This document shows positions 15,669 to 24,285 of a DNA stretch of 50,287 nucleotides, one piece after another (positions within the stretch are counted from its first letter, which is position 1; each line of letters starts with the position of its first letter). Origin of the DNA: an uncultured Bdellovibrionales bacterium (GTDB lineage Bacteria > Bdellovibrionota > FAC87 > UBA2466); NCBI GenBank assembly GCA_937903155.1, contig CALCZU010000049.1, forward strand, positions 1-50,287, in the 5' to 3' direction. The notes beneath the pieces are model-generated. The model saw nothing but the letters and a program-made list of their open reading frames with translations. It searched no databases and was not told the DNA's origin. Both the position numbers and the translations under genes were made by a program.

Positions 15669-16139
15669 ATGGTGGCAAAACGAAATATTTACCTTCCGGG
15701 ATTTCTTACGGGGAATCCGAGTCCTCCTCCTCCCGGAGACGACAGTAAAGTCTTCGGGCGGATTCTTATCATCAGCTTCGGGCTATTTGTCGTGTGGTTG
15801 TTCCTCGGGGGAACGGCTTTCGCGGATGCTTCGCTTCCGAGCGGCGGAGGTGACGCCGTTGGAAAGCTCAAGGCCGCCGGTTCCCTTCTGTCGATTGTCG
15901 ATACGGCACTCTTCAAGTGGGGTGCCCGTATCTTCGCTGGCCTCTGCATCATGTCGGCGGGATGGGCTCTCAAGGAGCAGCGCTTCGGGGTCGCCATCGT
16001 TTGCGTGATCGGCGCCATCCTCGTTGGAACGGCTCCTAGCTGGGTGAAGAACATCTTCGAAATCAGCGGTGGCGACAGCGTCTTCGGCTATCTCGAGCCG
16101 AGGTCACAGCCCGCCGAAGGAGCTTCGCTCGATGCATGA
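15669..16139 (+). CDS. Conjugative pilin subunit (TraA/VirB2-like)
   Basis: 156 residues. After a proline-rich N-terminal extension, a hydrophobic segment (about 31-50) ends AFA-DA, a plausible signal peptidase site. The mature part of about 100 residues has two more helices (WGARIFAGLCIMSAGWAL and VAIVCVIGAILVGTA). This two-helix small product directly before TraL, as in the F operon, is typical of VirB2/TraA pilins. The leader element with possible ribosome-site sequestration lies just upstream, which fits a product needed in large, controlled amounts. The stop overlaps the next start. Confidence 0.7.
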   Translation: MVAKRNIYLPGFLTGNPSPPPPGDDSKVFGRILIISFGLFVVWLFLGGTAFADASLPSGGGDAVGKLKAAGSLLSIVDTALFKWGARIFAGLCIMSAGWALKEQRFGVAIVCVIGAILVGTAPSWVKNIFEISGGDSVFGYLEPRSQPAEGASLDA

Positions 16140-16443
16140 CTACGGGAAGCTCAAACGCGAGCACGGGATACGAGTGAGTCAGACGATCGACTCTCCGATC
16201 ATGATTCTCGATTTTTGGGAACTGTCGGAAGCGTTCGTGGCGCTCTTCGTAGTTCTCATCTTTGGAGTCGTTTTCTACTCGTGGGCGCTGATGAGCGGGC
16301 TGCTACTTCTGGTCCTCATCGCCATGCCTGTCATTCGCGGGCGGAACAACCGGGGCGTCTTCTTTCACTGGCCCTATCGCCGAGCAGGATTGGAGCTACC
16401 CGGAATCATTAACCCGAAGCGACGTCGGAAATTTTCCGACTGA
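16132..16443 (+). CDS. traL: TraL, inner-membrane mating-pore protein (VirB3 equivalent)
   Basis: 103 residues from ATG 16132, overlapping the pilin stop by 8 bases. The pattern fits TraL: a short N-terminal arm (VSQTIDSPIMILDFW), a long hydrophobic hairpin (ALFVVLIFGVVFYSWALM / LLLLVLIAMPVIRG) and a C-terminal motif (YRRAGLELPGIINPKRRRKF). It helps assemble the pilus with TraE and TraB. A perfect GTCGGAAA/TTTCCGAC palindrome forms the last codons. Confidence 0.8.
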   Translation: MHDYGKLKREHGIRVSQTIDSPIMILDFWELSEAFVALFVVLIFGVVFYSWALMSGLLLLVLIAMPVIRGRNNRGVFFHWPYRRAGLELPGIINPKRRRKFSD

Positions 16444-16496
16444 CGCCAAAACGATGAGGAACAAATGGAACCTACTTTTGATGGAGGAACAATTAA

Positions 16497-16751
16497 ATGC
16501 AGACCTCAGGAAACACGAACGGAACCGGAAAACAGAAACGAGATCTCGCGCGCAAGCCTGCCCGCGAGTTTAGCGCGAATCTTTCAAAGGATGGGAAGTA
16601 TTGGCTTCTGCGCGATACGACGACTTGGTTTATTCCTGTCAATTATCTGGAAGCGATTCGAAAGAGTCATTCCGAAAAGCGAGCAGCCGTTTCGGGCGCG
16701 CCTTCGGGCGAAGCTCCGGCAGTGGGAGGATCTGATGGTCGGACCCATTGA
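16497..16751 (+). CDS. Small hypothetical protein between TraL and TraE
   Basis: 84 residues from ATG 16497, with GGAGGAAC 9 bases upstream. It competes with an N-terminal extension of the TraE frame. I favour this gene because the sequence SKDGKYWLLRDTTTWFIPVNYLEAIRKS looks like real protein, whereas the TraE frame over the same bases is unusually arginine-rich, and TraE has its own good start at 16735. Charged at both ends with an aromatic core; no family recognised. Confidence 0.5.
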   Translation: MQTSGNTNGTGKQKRDLARKPAREFSANLSKDGKYWLLRDTTTWFIPVNYLEAIRKSHSEKRAAVSGAPSGEAPAVGGSDGRTH

Positions 16752-17448
16752 GAAGGGCATCCAAGCTGCGGCGATAGAACAGCCAAAGGAGGGACTTTAC
16801 GACGGAGTCGATTTACGGACATTGCCGAAGTACATCTGCTTTCGCGCGGCCCTTCTTCAGAACAAGCTCACTCTTCAGTACATCATTCTGATTCTCTCGG
16901 CGGCTCTCCTGGTTCACTTCATTGTAAGCCGCCAGGAAGTCTATTCGCTCTACGGGAAGCTCCGGCAAAAGGAATACATTCTCGCCCCCGGCGTGATGGA
17001 TTTCACGCCGGCGTCCCCTCAAGCGGTGCCCGATAGTTACGTCTCCAACGCTGTAGTGGATTTTCTGGGGCAGCTCGGAAACGTCACCGCAGGGAACATC
17101 GAAGAGCAGTACACGTCCCTTGCGGATTTCATGAGTCCGCAGCTCAAGGTCAAGTTCCTCGCTGAAGCCGCGGGCTGGAAACACAAGGTAAAGACGGAAG
17201 GCATTTCGGAGCTTCTCACCATTCGGGAGAAGGAGATCCGAACCACCGGCGATGGCTACTACCGCGTCGTAGCACTCGCTCGCAGGGACACCTACATCAA
17301 CAACGAATACCTAGGAAACTCGGACGAAGCGGTCGAAATGGTTCTCCAACTCGTTCCGCCCAAGAGCGGAAAGCGTTGGTACTTGCAGATCGACAGTCTC
17401 TCCCGTCAATCGGCCGATTCCTTCCGCAAAAAGCGGGAGCTGGAGTGA
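16735..17448 (+). CDS. traE: TraE, mating-pore assembly protein (VirB8-like)
   Basis: 237 residues from ATG 16735, preceded by GGGAGGA. One inner-membrane helix (YIILILSAALLVHFIV), then a periplasmic domain with the TraE pattern: EYILAPGVMDF, VSNAVVDFLGQLGNVTAGN, IEEQYTSLADFMSPQLK, and a C-terminal beta-rich part. Known TraE proteins are about 190-230 residues, matching this start. The frame is open to 16465 but that extension overlaps a separate small gene. Confidence 0.8.
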   Translation: MVGPIEKGIQAAAIEQPKEGLYDGVDLRTLPKYICFRAALLQNKLTLQYIILILSAALLVHFIVSRQEVYSLYGKLRQKEYILAPGVMDFTPASPQAVPDSYVSNAVVDFLGQLGNVTAGNIEEQYTSLADFMSPQLKVKFLAEAAGWKHKVKTEGISELLTIREKEIRTTGDGYYRVVALARRDTYINNEYLGNSDEAVEMVLQLVPPKSGKRWYLQIDSLSRQSADSFRKKRELE

Positions 17449-17455
17449 GGTGCTT

Positions 17456-18241
17456 ATGAAAAACCGACTATTAACATTCGTAGGTGTCTTTTTAGTTCTG
17501 GGTGGAGCACACCTCCACGCCAGAACGATCTACTTCGGGAACGAAACTGAGGTGGTGAGCCTTGTTGCGAACGAGGAAACGCTCTTCAAGTTTCCAAGCG
17601 ACGTTAGAACCATCTCTCGTGCTCAGAGGTACGAGATCCAACCGGCAGATGCTGAACAACCCAGCTATTCCCTTCTGAAGGTACGCCCGCGTTTTTCGTC
17701 GGGAGCCAGTCCCGTCGTTTTCATCTTGAACGACGGGACCACGATCCAGACAAAGCTTTCCGTTGTTCCCGCAGGGAGTCCGGAGAAGACGAGTGCTCTG
17801 TACGAGTTTCGGCCCAAGGAGGCGATGCTCCAGGAGGCTCTTGGTAAAGAGGCAACCAGCACGATGTCAGATCTCGATCTGATGAAAGCGATGGTCCGAG
17901 GAGACGAAGCCGCAGGGTACGACGTCAAAAGCGTCTCGCGCCCGGTGAATCCGGGCTTTCGTGGAGTGAGTACAACGCTCGTTCGGATTTACACGGGAAA
18001 TCGATTCAACGGCTACGTTTTCGAGATCGCAAACACCACCAAGGACAAGAAGCTTCTCATCAACATTCAGAACCTCATGTTGGGCGAACCGAACCTCGCG
18101 ATTCTCTCGAACGTCGATTCGCCTTTGGTTGAACCTGGAAAGAGCGAGAAAGCGAAGACGTACCTTCGCGTCGTTGCGAAACCCACCTCGATCTACAGCA
18201 AGCTCGTTTTACCAATCGAAGTTGTGGAGAAAAAACAATGA
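17456..18241 (+). CDS. traK: TraK, outer-membrane core component (VirB9-like)
   Basis: 261 residues. Signal peptide (KNRLLTFVGVFLVLGGAHLHA), then a beta-rich protein. In F-type systems TraK forms the outer-membrane core with TraB and TraV, exactly the next genes here. The ATG at 17456 has GTGAGG upstream and is preferred to the GTG at 17450. The stop overlaps the traB start (ATGA). The family is assigned from order, length, signal peptide and beta pattern more than from a unique motif. Confidence 0.75.
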   Translation: MKNRLLTFVGVFLVLGGAHLHARTIYFGNETEVVSLVANEETLFKFPSDVRTISRAQRYEIQPADAEQPSYSLLKVRPRFSSGASPVVFILNDGTTIQTKLSVVPAGSPEKTSALYEFRPKEAMLQEALGKEATSTMSDLDLMKAMVRGDEAAGYDVKSVSRPVNPGFRGVSTTLVRIYTGNRFNGYVFEIANTTKDKKLLINIQNLMLGEPNLAILSNVDSPLVEPGKSEKAKTYLRVVAKPTSIYSKLVLPIEVVEKKQ

Positions 18242-19503
18242 CGACACGCTTAAAGAAAGATCTCGGAGTTCTTTTTCAAAAACACCGCGAAAAGGTCCCG
18301 TACATAGCGGGAATCGCGTTCTGCCTGGTGTTCTACATCTGGAACCACAGTCAGGAACAGGTCACGCGAGTTTACGAGTCTCAATCGAAGGGAGACTTCA
18401 AGGACGGCCGCGTGCTTGGCTCTCAGGGTGACTCCCTTTACGAGAACAAAGAGCGGTTACTTTCAAAGACCCTCTCTGAGTTTCAAGAGGCAAATGCTGC
18501 GTTCAAGGAAACCGCATCGAAACTCGAAGCGCGGGTCGGAGAGCTGGAAAAGAAAAAGGACGGTGTTGTCCCGCCCGAAATCGGTGCAGTACCTCCAGGT
18601 ACAGCCGGGACTCCGCCAAACCTACCGGATCGCAACGTCCAGTTTGGGGCTCCACCCGAAGGTCTCGAAGTCACTCAAGGTGCTCCTCTTCCCGCGCGGT
18701 CTGCCTTTTCCCCGGGCGTGACCGGAATCCAGACGACTGGCCAAGGGGGGTCGTCGGTACGAACGAGTCGCGGAGCGTCCGTGATCTCGTTTCCGGTGAA
18801 GGAAGTGAGCCGAGAGAAAACGACGGGAGTCGTGATCCCTCCCGGCAGCTACGTTAAGGCGAAGCTCATGACGGGTGTTGAAGCACCGGAAGGCCGTACC
18901 TTCCCCGTGCTGATGCAGCTTGATTACGCCTACATCGTTCCGAACAAAAAGCGCCTCGATCTCTCGGGCTGTTTCATGATCGCTAAATCCCAAGGAGACC
19001 TCTCGACCGAACGAGTCCAGATGCAAGCAACGAAACTTTCGTGCGTTGGCCAGGACGGGAAGATGTTCGAGAGAGAGGTGAGCGGGTTCGTCGCCGACGA
19101 CAAGGACAATAGCTTTGCGGTGATGGGCACGGTCAACTCCAAGCAAGATCGCGTCGCCACGATGGCGTTTCTTTCTTCGGTCGTGGAGGGAGTCGGAAAA
19201 GGCATTCAGCAGGCACAGACCACCCAGTCCATGAATCCGCTGGGCGGAACTTCATCGATCGTTTCGGGCAGTCAGATGGCGTATCTCGGCGCTGGTGGCG
19301 CCTCAAATGCCGCGAGCCAGGTGACTCAGTGGTACCTAAAACAGGCGCAAAACCTGCTTCCCACGATCAACGTCGGTTCCGGTCAAGACGTATGGATCGT
19401 GATGCAGGAAACTGTCCGACTTCCGAACGACTATTTCCGAAAAAATTCAAAGGGAGGATCTGATGAAGGTGTTTATTCGTACTTCACTCGCCTTGGCGAT
19501 TAG
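18238..19503 (+). CDS. traB: TraB, VirB10-like scaffold of the mating pore
   Basis: 421 residues. Inner-membrane helix (IAGIAFCLVFYIW, about 23-36), a predicted coiled coil (LSKTLSEFQEANAAFKETAS, to about 107), a Pro/Gly/Thr-rich linker, and a C-terminal beta-barrel domain (GVVIPPGSYVKAKLMTGVEA, LDLSGCFMIAKSQGDLSTER). TraB spans the periplasm and couples ATP use in the inner membrane to the outer-membrane pore. The last 41 bases overlap traV. Confidence 0.88.
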   Translation: MTTRLKKDLGVLFQKHREKVPYIAGIAFCLVFYIWNHSQEQVTRVYESQSKGDFKDGRVLGSQGDSLYENKERLLSKTLSEFQEANAAFKETASKLEARVGELEKKKDGVVPPEIGAVPPGTAGTPPNLPDRNVQFGAPPEGLEVTQGAPLPARSAFSPGVTGIQTTGQGGSSVRTSRGASVISFPVKEVSREKTTGVVIPPGSYVKAKLMTGVEAPEGRTFPVLMQLDYAYIVPNKKRLDLSGCFMIAKSQGDLSTERVQMQATKLSCVGQDGKMFEREVSGFVADDKDNSFAVMGTVNSKQDRVATMAFLSSVVEGVGKGIQQAQTTQSMNPLGGTSSIVSGSQMAYLGAGGASNAASQVTQWYLKQAQNLLPTINVGSGQDVWIVMQETVRLPNDYFRKNSKGGSDEGVYSYFTRLGD

Positions 19504-19897
19504 TGCGCTTGTTACGGGATGCGGAAGCCTTAACCGCGCGGAAAGCTCGCGCATGCTCGATGCAAGATCGGGTTACGGCGGCGAAGGCGTTGCGGCCTCT
19601 CTTTCGTTCAAAGAAGGAGGTGTCGAAGGCTTTCGAAACCATCCGACACCCACTCGCAGCCGCGCAAAAGTCGCCGCGATTTACGCGCATCCGCACGAGA
19701 TGCCGAGTCGCGATTACTTCTGGGGCGGGTGGATCTCGGTGGTCGTCGAACAAGACCAGTGGGTCATGAGCAAACCGGAGCTCGTCCCGAAAGCGAATGT
19801 GATCGAGGCACTGCCACCGGCTCCTAGGCCGGGGAACGGACCTGCCCCCATTGAATTGATGCCACCTGCAACAACGTCGGGTCGTGAAACTCGTTAG
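19463..19897 (+). CDS. traV: TraV, outer-membrane lipoprotein (VirB7-like)
   Basis: 144 residues with a classical lipoprotein signal: MKVFIRTSLALAISALVTGC, lipid-modified C20. The mature part is Gly/Ser/Pro-rich. Size, lipobox and position between traB and traC match TraV, which anchors the TraK ring. The ATG has GGGAGG upstream and lies inside the end of traB. Confidence 0.75.
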   Translation: MKVFIRTSLALAISALVTGCGSLNRAESSRMLDARSGYGGEGVAASLSFKEGGVEGFRNHPTPTRSRAKVAAIYAHPHEMPSRDYFWGGWISVVVEQDQWVMSKPELVPKANVIEALPPAPRPGNGPAPIELMPPATTSGRETR

Positions 19898-19906
19898 GAG
19901 GAAAAG

Positions 19907-22513
19907 ATGAAAGTTGTTTCTCATCTCGCAAAACCAATTACCAACGCGATGGCGCGCCATGATCTCTTCGTGAAGTCGCTCTTTGAACGGCCGCAATCAC
20001 TGAGTGCTCTTCTTCCCTACGGAGAATACCTCCCGGAAACCGGGGTATTCGTTCATAAGGACGGCTCACTTGGCGCAGTCTTCGAAGCGACTCTGCTCGA
20101 ACACGAGCCGATGGTCACAGAACAAGTGATCGAGGCGGTAGAGGGTCTCAAACCATGGTTCAACCTTCCGACGCAGTGCGTTTTGCAGGTTCTCTTCGAG
20201 CAGACTCATCTTTCCGCCCTGGATCGCACGTTCGACACCATTGCGAAGCAGTATCCGGGGGGTAGTCCGGTATCCAAAACCCTTTTTGACACGCGGCTCA
20301 GGCGAATACAGGCGGCCTGCAATTCCGATGATGCCTTGGCGCCGCTCGTCCGCCGCTGTTACGTCTCTTTGCGGTTCTTCCCCGGAAGTTCCCTCAAAGC
20401 TTCGTCCGTTTTGATGAAACGCGGCGAGTCAGTCCTTTACGAAGAGATGAAAGGCTTCGTCGAAGCGGGCCGGGAGTTCCGGCAACTGGTTACGAACTTC
20501 CAATCCAACTCCAAGGTGCCGTTGCGGCTCCTTTCCGGTCACGACCTTCTCGACGTTCTCCGTCGCTTCTTCAACCCGAAGACGTACTACAAACGCAGCT
20601 TCGCTCCCTATAATCCGAGCCTTCCCATCTCCGATCAGGTCCTCTATAGCAGCCCAACTCTCGACTTCGCGGGTATCGAGCGTGAGGGTGTTAAGACCCG
20701 AACGCTGTCTTTGAAAACGAGCCCGCAACACGCCTATCCGGGAGGAATGGCGTACTTTCTAAAACTGCCGTTTCCGTTCAAGCTTGCGCTTAATTTCAAG
20801 TTCCCGACCAAGCGGCAGAGTAAGAGCTTCTTCGATATGAAGGAGTTCTTCCTTCAAAACACGCCCTCGGCGCGAGCTCGCCGGCAGCGTGAAGAGATTC
20901 TCGAAGTGCAGGAGAAGCTCGCGCGCGATGACCGCTGCTTGCACCTCACGTTCAACGTGATCCTAGAAGGCGAAACCGACGAAGTGCTCGAAGCGCGAGT
21001 CCGAGAAGTCGTTAACATCTTCAACAACGATCTCGAATGCGAAACGATTCTGGAAGATGAAATCGGACTTGGGCTTTGTCTGAACAGCCTTCCCCTGAAC
21101 TACTCACCACGGGCCGATCACTCAACTCAGCGCCACATCCGGATTCTTCGCTCTGACGCGGTGAAATTCATTCCCATCTTTGATTCGTTCCGAGGACTCA
21201 AAAAGCCCATCCAGCTTTTTCTGTCCCGAGAGAACAATCTGGTTCCTTTTTCTCTTCTTGAGAACGAAACCTCGAACCACACCGTAGTTCTTGCCGATAG
21301 CGGTTCCGGAAAGAGCGCTTTCATCATCGACTGTATGCAGTCGATGAAGCGCATGTCTCCGGAGCCAATGGTATTCGTCGTAGATAAAAAATCTAGCTAC
21401 GTGATGGCGTCCGAGTACTTCGATGGGGACCTGACGATCTTTGATCGCAATCTCGATATGCCATTTACTCCGTTTCGAGGCGTCTATGACGAAGAGAAGA
21501 TCGCATTTTTAACTAAACTGATGCTTTCGGGAATCAAACTAACTTCTCCACACGTCAATTTGGAGAGCATCCATCAGACGGCAATTTCCAAAGCACTCAA
21601 ACTCGCCTACGAGAAAAAAGTGCAACAGGCAGGTCTTGCCTACGTTGAAGGCGAGCTTCTAAAGCAGGGAACCGAAAATGAAATAGAGCTTCAAATGGAA
21701 GATTTCATCGCGGAACTGGCGCGTCTTCCTGCCGAGAAAGAGTTCGAAAGTGCATCTGAAGATGTGGAGTCGCTGATGAAATATCTCATGCCGTTTTACG
21801 GCGATGGGGGCTACTCCGGATATTTCAAAGGCTCCGCTAAAACTCGCAGAACGAAACAGAGCCGACTGACCATCTATGACCTCGATGCACTCGATTCCGA
21901 TCCCACATTGCAGGCCCTCATGACGATGGCCGTCTTTGAGGAGATCCGGCAGACAATCAAGCGTCCCGAAAACCAGGGTCGGGAGGGGCTGATCATTCTC
22001 GAAGAGATCGGAATGCTCGGCCGCAATAATCCCACGGCGAGCGCCATGGTGGTCGACTTCGCCGAGACCATGCGAAAACTGGGTTTCTGGCTTATCAGTC
22101 TGACGCCAAGACCGCAGAACTACTTCGAGCTCGAGGCCGGAAAAGCCATGTGGAGCGTCGCTGACAACTTCCTCTTTCTTCAGATGAGCGCCGATAACGT
22201 CGAGTTCTTAGCAAAGCAGTCGCAGCTCTTGGACGAAGCGAACAAGGAGATCATCAAATCGCTTCGAACGAAAAGAGGCCAGTACGCGGACGTTTTTTAT
22301 ATGAACAAGAAAAAGACCCGCCAAGGCGCCTTTCGTTACTTCCAATCGCCTCTAGATCGTTGGCTCGCGCCGACGAACTCAAAAGATGCGAGCGAAGCGG
22401 GAAAAGCCTTGAGGAAGTTCCGCGACGACAAGTGGAGAGCCCTCACTTACCTCGCCGAGAAGTTTCCGCAAGGTGTGGAAGCCTCAATCGAATCGTCGGA
22501 GGAGAAACGATGA
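19907..22513 (+). CDS. traC: TraC/VirB4-family ATPase of the mating apparatus
   Basis: 868 residues. N-terminal half resembles TraC (SLSALLPYGEYLPETGVFVH), the C-terminal half is a RecA-like ATPase with Walker A ADSGSGKS (463-470), a Walker B-like GLIILEEIG, and conserved RKLGFWLISLTPRPQNYF. It powers pilus assembly and substrate transfer at the inner membrane. AGGAGG lies 5 bases before the ATG. The stop overlaps the next start (ATGA). Confidence 0.93.
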   Translation: MKVVSHLAKPITNAMARHDLFVKSLFERPQSLSALLPYGEYLPETGVFVHKDGSLGAVFEATLLEHEPMVTEQVIEAVEGLKPWFNLPTQCVLQVLFEQTHLSALDRTFDTIAKQYPGGSPVSKTLFDTRLRRIQAACNSDDALAPLVRRCYVSLRFFPGSSLKASSVLMKRGESVLYEEMKGFVEAGREFRQLVTNFQSNSKVPLRLLSGHDLLDVLRRFFNPKTYYKRSFAPYNPSLPISDQVLYSSPTLDFAGIEREGVKTRTLSLKTSPQHAYPGGMAYFLKLPFPFKLALNFKFPTKRQSKSFFDMKEFFLQNTPSARARRQREEILEVQEKLARDDRCLHLTFNVILEGETDEVLEARVREVVNIFNNDLECETILEDEIGLGLCLNSLPLNYSPRADHSTQRHIRILRSDAVKFIPIFDSFRGLKKPIQLFLSRENNLVPFSLLENETSNHTVVLADSGSGKSAFIIDCMQSMKRMSPEPMVFVVDKKSSYVMASEYFDGDLTIFDRNLDMPFTPFRGVYDEEKIAFLTKLMLSGIKLTSPHVNLESIHQTAISKALKLAYEKKVQQAGLAYVEGELLKQGTENEIELQMEDFIAELARLPAEKEFESASEDVESLMKYLMPFYGDGGYSGYFKGSAKTRRTKQSRLTIYDLDALDSDPTLQALMTMAVFEEIRQTIKRPENQGREGLIILEEIGMLGRNNPTASAMVVDFAETMRKLGFWLISLTPRPQNYFELEAGKAMWSVADNFLFLQMSADNVEFLAKQSQLLDEANKEIIKSLRTKRGQYADVFYMNKKKTRQGAFRYFQSPLDRWLAPTNSKDASEAGKALRKFRDDKWRALTYLAEKFPQGVEASIESSEEKR

Positions 22514-22875
22514 AGCACGTAATAGCGGCCCTTTTTCTAGTGGTCTATCCGGTCATCACTGTCGCCAATGGAGTGAACCCAGAGCCGGTTCCCTGCTTCG
22601 TACCGAGGCCGGCCAACATGGTTCCGGATCGAGCCTTTGTGGAAACGGATATCTGCCCGGAATGGCCCATTTCAGAAAGAAAGCAGTACGCACCGGTCAA
22701 CGACGACCTCCCGCTTTTCGAGGAATCAAAAAGCGAAGCGACCTATGTCGGGGGAGCATTTTATCGCGAGGGAAACGATCTCCAGATTGTTGTCGAACCG
22801 GATTACGCAACGACCTTGGAGCCTATCGAGGAGGATGAAGGGGCCTCCCCAAAGAGGACAGAGCACTCGTCTTGA
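22510..22875 (+). CDS. Small secreted hypothetical protein after TraC
   Basis: 121 residues. Signal peptide (KHVIAALFLVVYPVITVANG) then an acidic, proline-rich mature part with two cysteines (VPCFVPRP, TDICPEWP). F-type operons carry TraW here, but this is much shorter and I see no TraW motif. Translational coupling to traC (ATGA) supports a periplasmic role in the mating pore. The function is unknown. Confidence 0.6.
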   Translation: MKHVIAALFLVVYPVITVANGVNPEPVPCFVPRPANMVPDRAFVETDICPEWPISERKQYAPVNDDLPLFEESKSEATYVGGAFYREGNDLQIVVEPDYATTLEPIEEDEGASPKRTEHSS

Positions 22876-22886
22876 ACGAGGGCTCG

Positions 22887-22974
22887 CCGTTTACCCAAGC
22901 GTCTTGGGCGACGGAAAAAGTAATTTAAGCGCATCCCACCACCACAAGGACGGTGCGTTCCAGAGGGATTTGGA
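22887..22974 (+). promoter_or_regulatory. Structured leader element, copy B, before the TraH-like gene
   Basis: Stem 1: CCGT 22887-22890 with ACGG 22911-22914, capped by CCCAAG 22894-22899 with CTTGGG 22903-22908. Linker AAAAAGTAATT 22915-22925, an 11-base string also found in copy C. Stem 2: CGCA 22930-22933 with TGCG 22954-22957, loop with ACCACCACAAGG 22938-22949. Stem 3: TTCCA 22958-22962 with TGGAA 22971-22975, whose loop holds the GAGGG ribosome site and whose last base is the A of the start codon. Confidence 0.6.
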
Positions 22975-24285
22975 ATGCGCGTTCTACTATTCGCCTCAGT
23001 CTTTTTCTTCCTAAATACGGCCTCCGCCGTGGATTTTCGACATTCAACCCGGCAGTCGCCGGGCGACTACCTATTGCGGTCCTTAGACCAGCACCAAGAC
23101 GACGTTTTCGATAGTTTCCGCACCATCGAGCTGGGAGCGAGCATCGGGATCGGCTCCGACTGCGGTCGCATCGATGTGACGAGCACACTCCGGGCATCGC
23201 TCAAGAACATGCTCGACGCGAAGTATTTCGCCAATATCGGCCAGAACATCATCGGCTCCTCGCCGATGCTTCTGGCTTGTTACTTTTCGCCCACCTGGTG
23301 CGCGATCCTCAAACACAGTCAGGTCGGAGCGCAGTACCTCTCGCAGATGCGTCTCGATCAATGTGCCGTCATCGACAAATACGTCGATAGCCGTGTCGAG
23401 GAGTTCTACCAAGAGCGACAGTCCTGCGTTCGGAAATCCATCGAGGCCAATAACGGCGACATGGAGCAAGCCATGGAGAGCTGCAAGGGAAACAAGATGT
23501 GGGACGTGGACCTGACCAACTGGGCGGGTAAACGGAACGGGGAAAAAGTCACCAGCAATAAGCTTCTGGAAGCGTCAGCGAAATGGGCCGGGTTCGAGGG
23601 AGAAGCGGCAAATCGCTCTCTGGATTTGGTTAAGGCTCTTGTTGGAGAGACCGTCGTCTCCAAGGGCGGCGTTAGCGTTGAGTACGGTCCGCGCCAAAGC
23701 GCTCTCACTCCCCGGACCTATCTCCAGTCACTCGAAAAGGGCACTTACGAGCAGCTCTGCGGAAAGATCGTTAAACGCATCCAGGACGCTGGCCCTGAGA
23801 CGGTGCCCGATAAGCTAGTTTCCGACAGCGAACTCAAAGCACTCAGCCCCGGGTTCGATACTCCTTTGATCGACCGGCAGACTATCCGTGCGTTGAGCAT
23901 GATGGCTCCCGGTCAAAGGCGCCAAGCGTGCAAGACCCTTTCGGACGCGCTCTCGATGACGGTCTTCGCTTCGGAGATGAACCGGTCGCTCGATATTCTT
24001 ACGACCCTTTCCCAGAATCCCAACCTGCCACCGAACCGTAAGCAGGAGATCGAACAAAAGCGGCGCGCATTGAAGGACTCCCTGGACGCCGCCGTATCCA
24101 TGCAGAAGCAGCGAAGCGCTCCTATCAACGACGCTCTCGCCAAAGTGAATCAAACGGGCGCGGACCTCTATGACCAGATGACCCAGCAAGCCCTGTCCAC
24201 CGACTCGGACCAGGAAGTGAGCAACCGTGTGCGCGCTCGCTTCATGGACTGTGCCGATGGCGTGATGTGTGACCGGAGGAACTAA
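22975..24285 (+). CDS. TraH-like periplasmic mating protein
   Basis: 436 residues with a signal peptide (RVLLFASVFFFLNTASA). The first third has a TraH-like layout (IELGASIGIGSDCGRIDV, LLACYFSPTWCAILKHSQ, RLDQCAVID) with paired cysteines; the C-terminal part is helical (coiled-coil tendency near 345-385). It directly precedes a TraG-like gene, as TraH does in F. TraH supports pilus assembly in the periplasm. I rate the family as probable; the similarity is weaker than for traB or traC. Confidence 0.6.
   Translation: MRVLLFASVFFFLNTASAVDFRHSTRQSPGDYLLRSLDQHQDDVFDSFRTIELGASIGIGSDCGRIDVTSTLRASLKNMLDAKYFANIGQNIIGSSPMLLACYFSPTWCAILKHSQVGAQYLSQMRLDQCAVIDKYVDSRVEEFYQERQSCVRKSIEANNGDMEQAMESCKGNKMWDVDLTNWAGKRNGEKVTSNKLLEASAKWAGFEGEAANRSLDLVKALVGETVVSKGGVSVEYGPRQSALTPRTYLQSLEKGTYEQLCGKIVKRIQDAGPETVPDKLVSDSELKALSPGFDTPLIDRQTIRALSMMAPGQRRQACKTLSDALSMTVFASEMNRSLDILTTLSQNPNLPPNRKQEIEQKRRALKDSLDAAVSMQKQRSAPINDALAKVNQTGADLYDQMTQQALSTDSDQEVSNRVRARFMDCADGVMCDRRN

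Noticed and set aside
22510..22875. Assignment of the small secreted protein as TraW
   Set aside because: Position fits, but length is about half and no TraW motif is visible.
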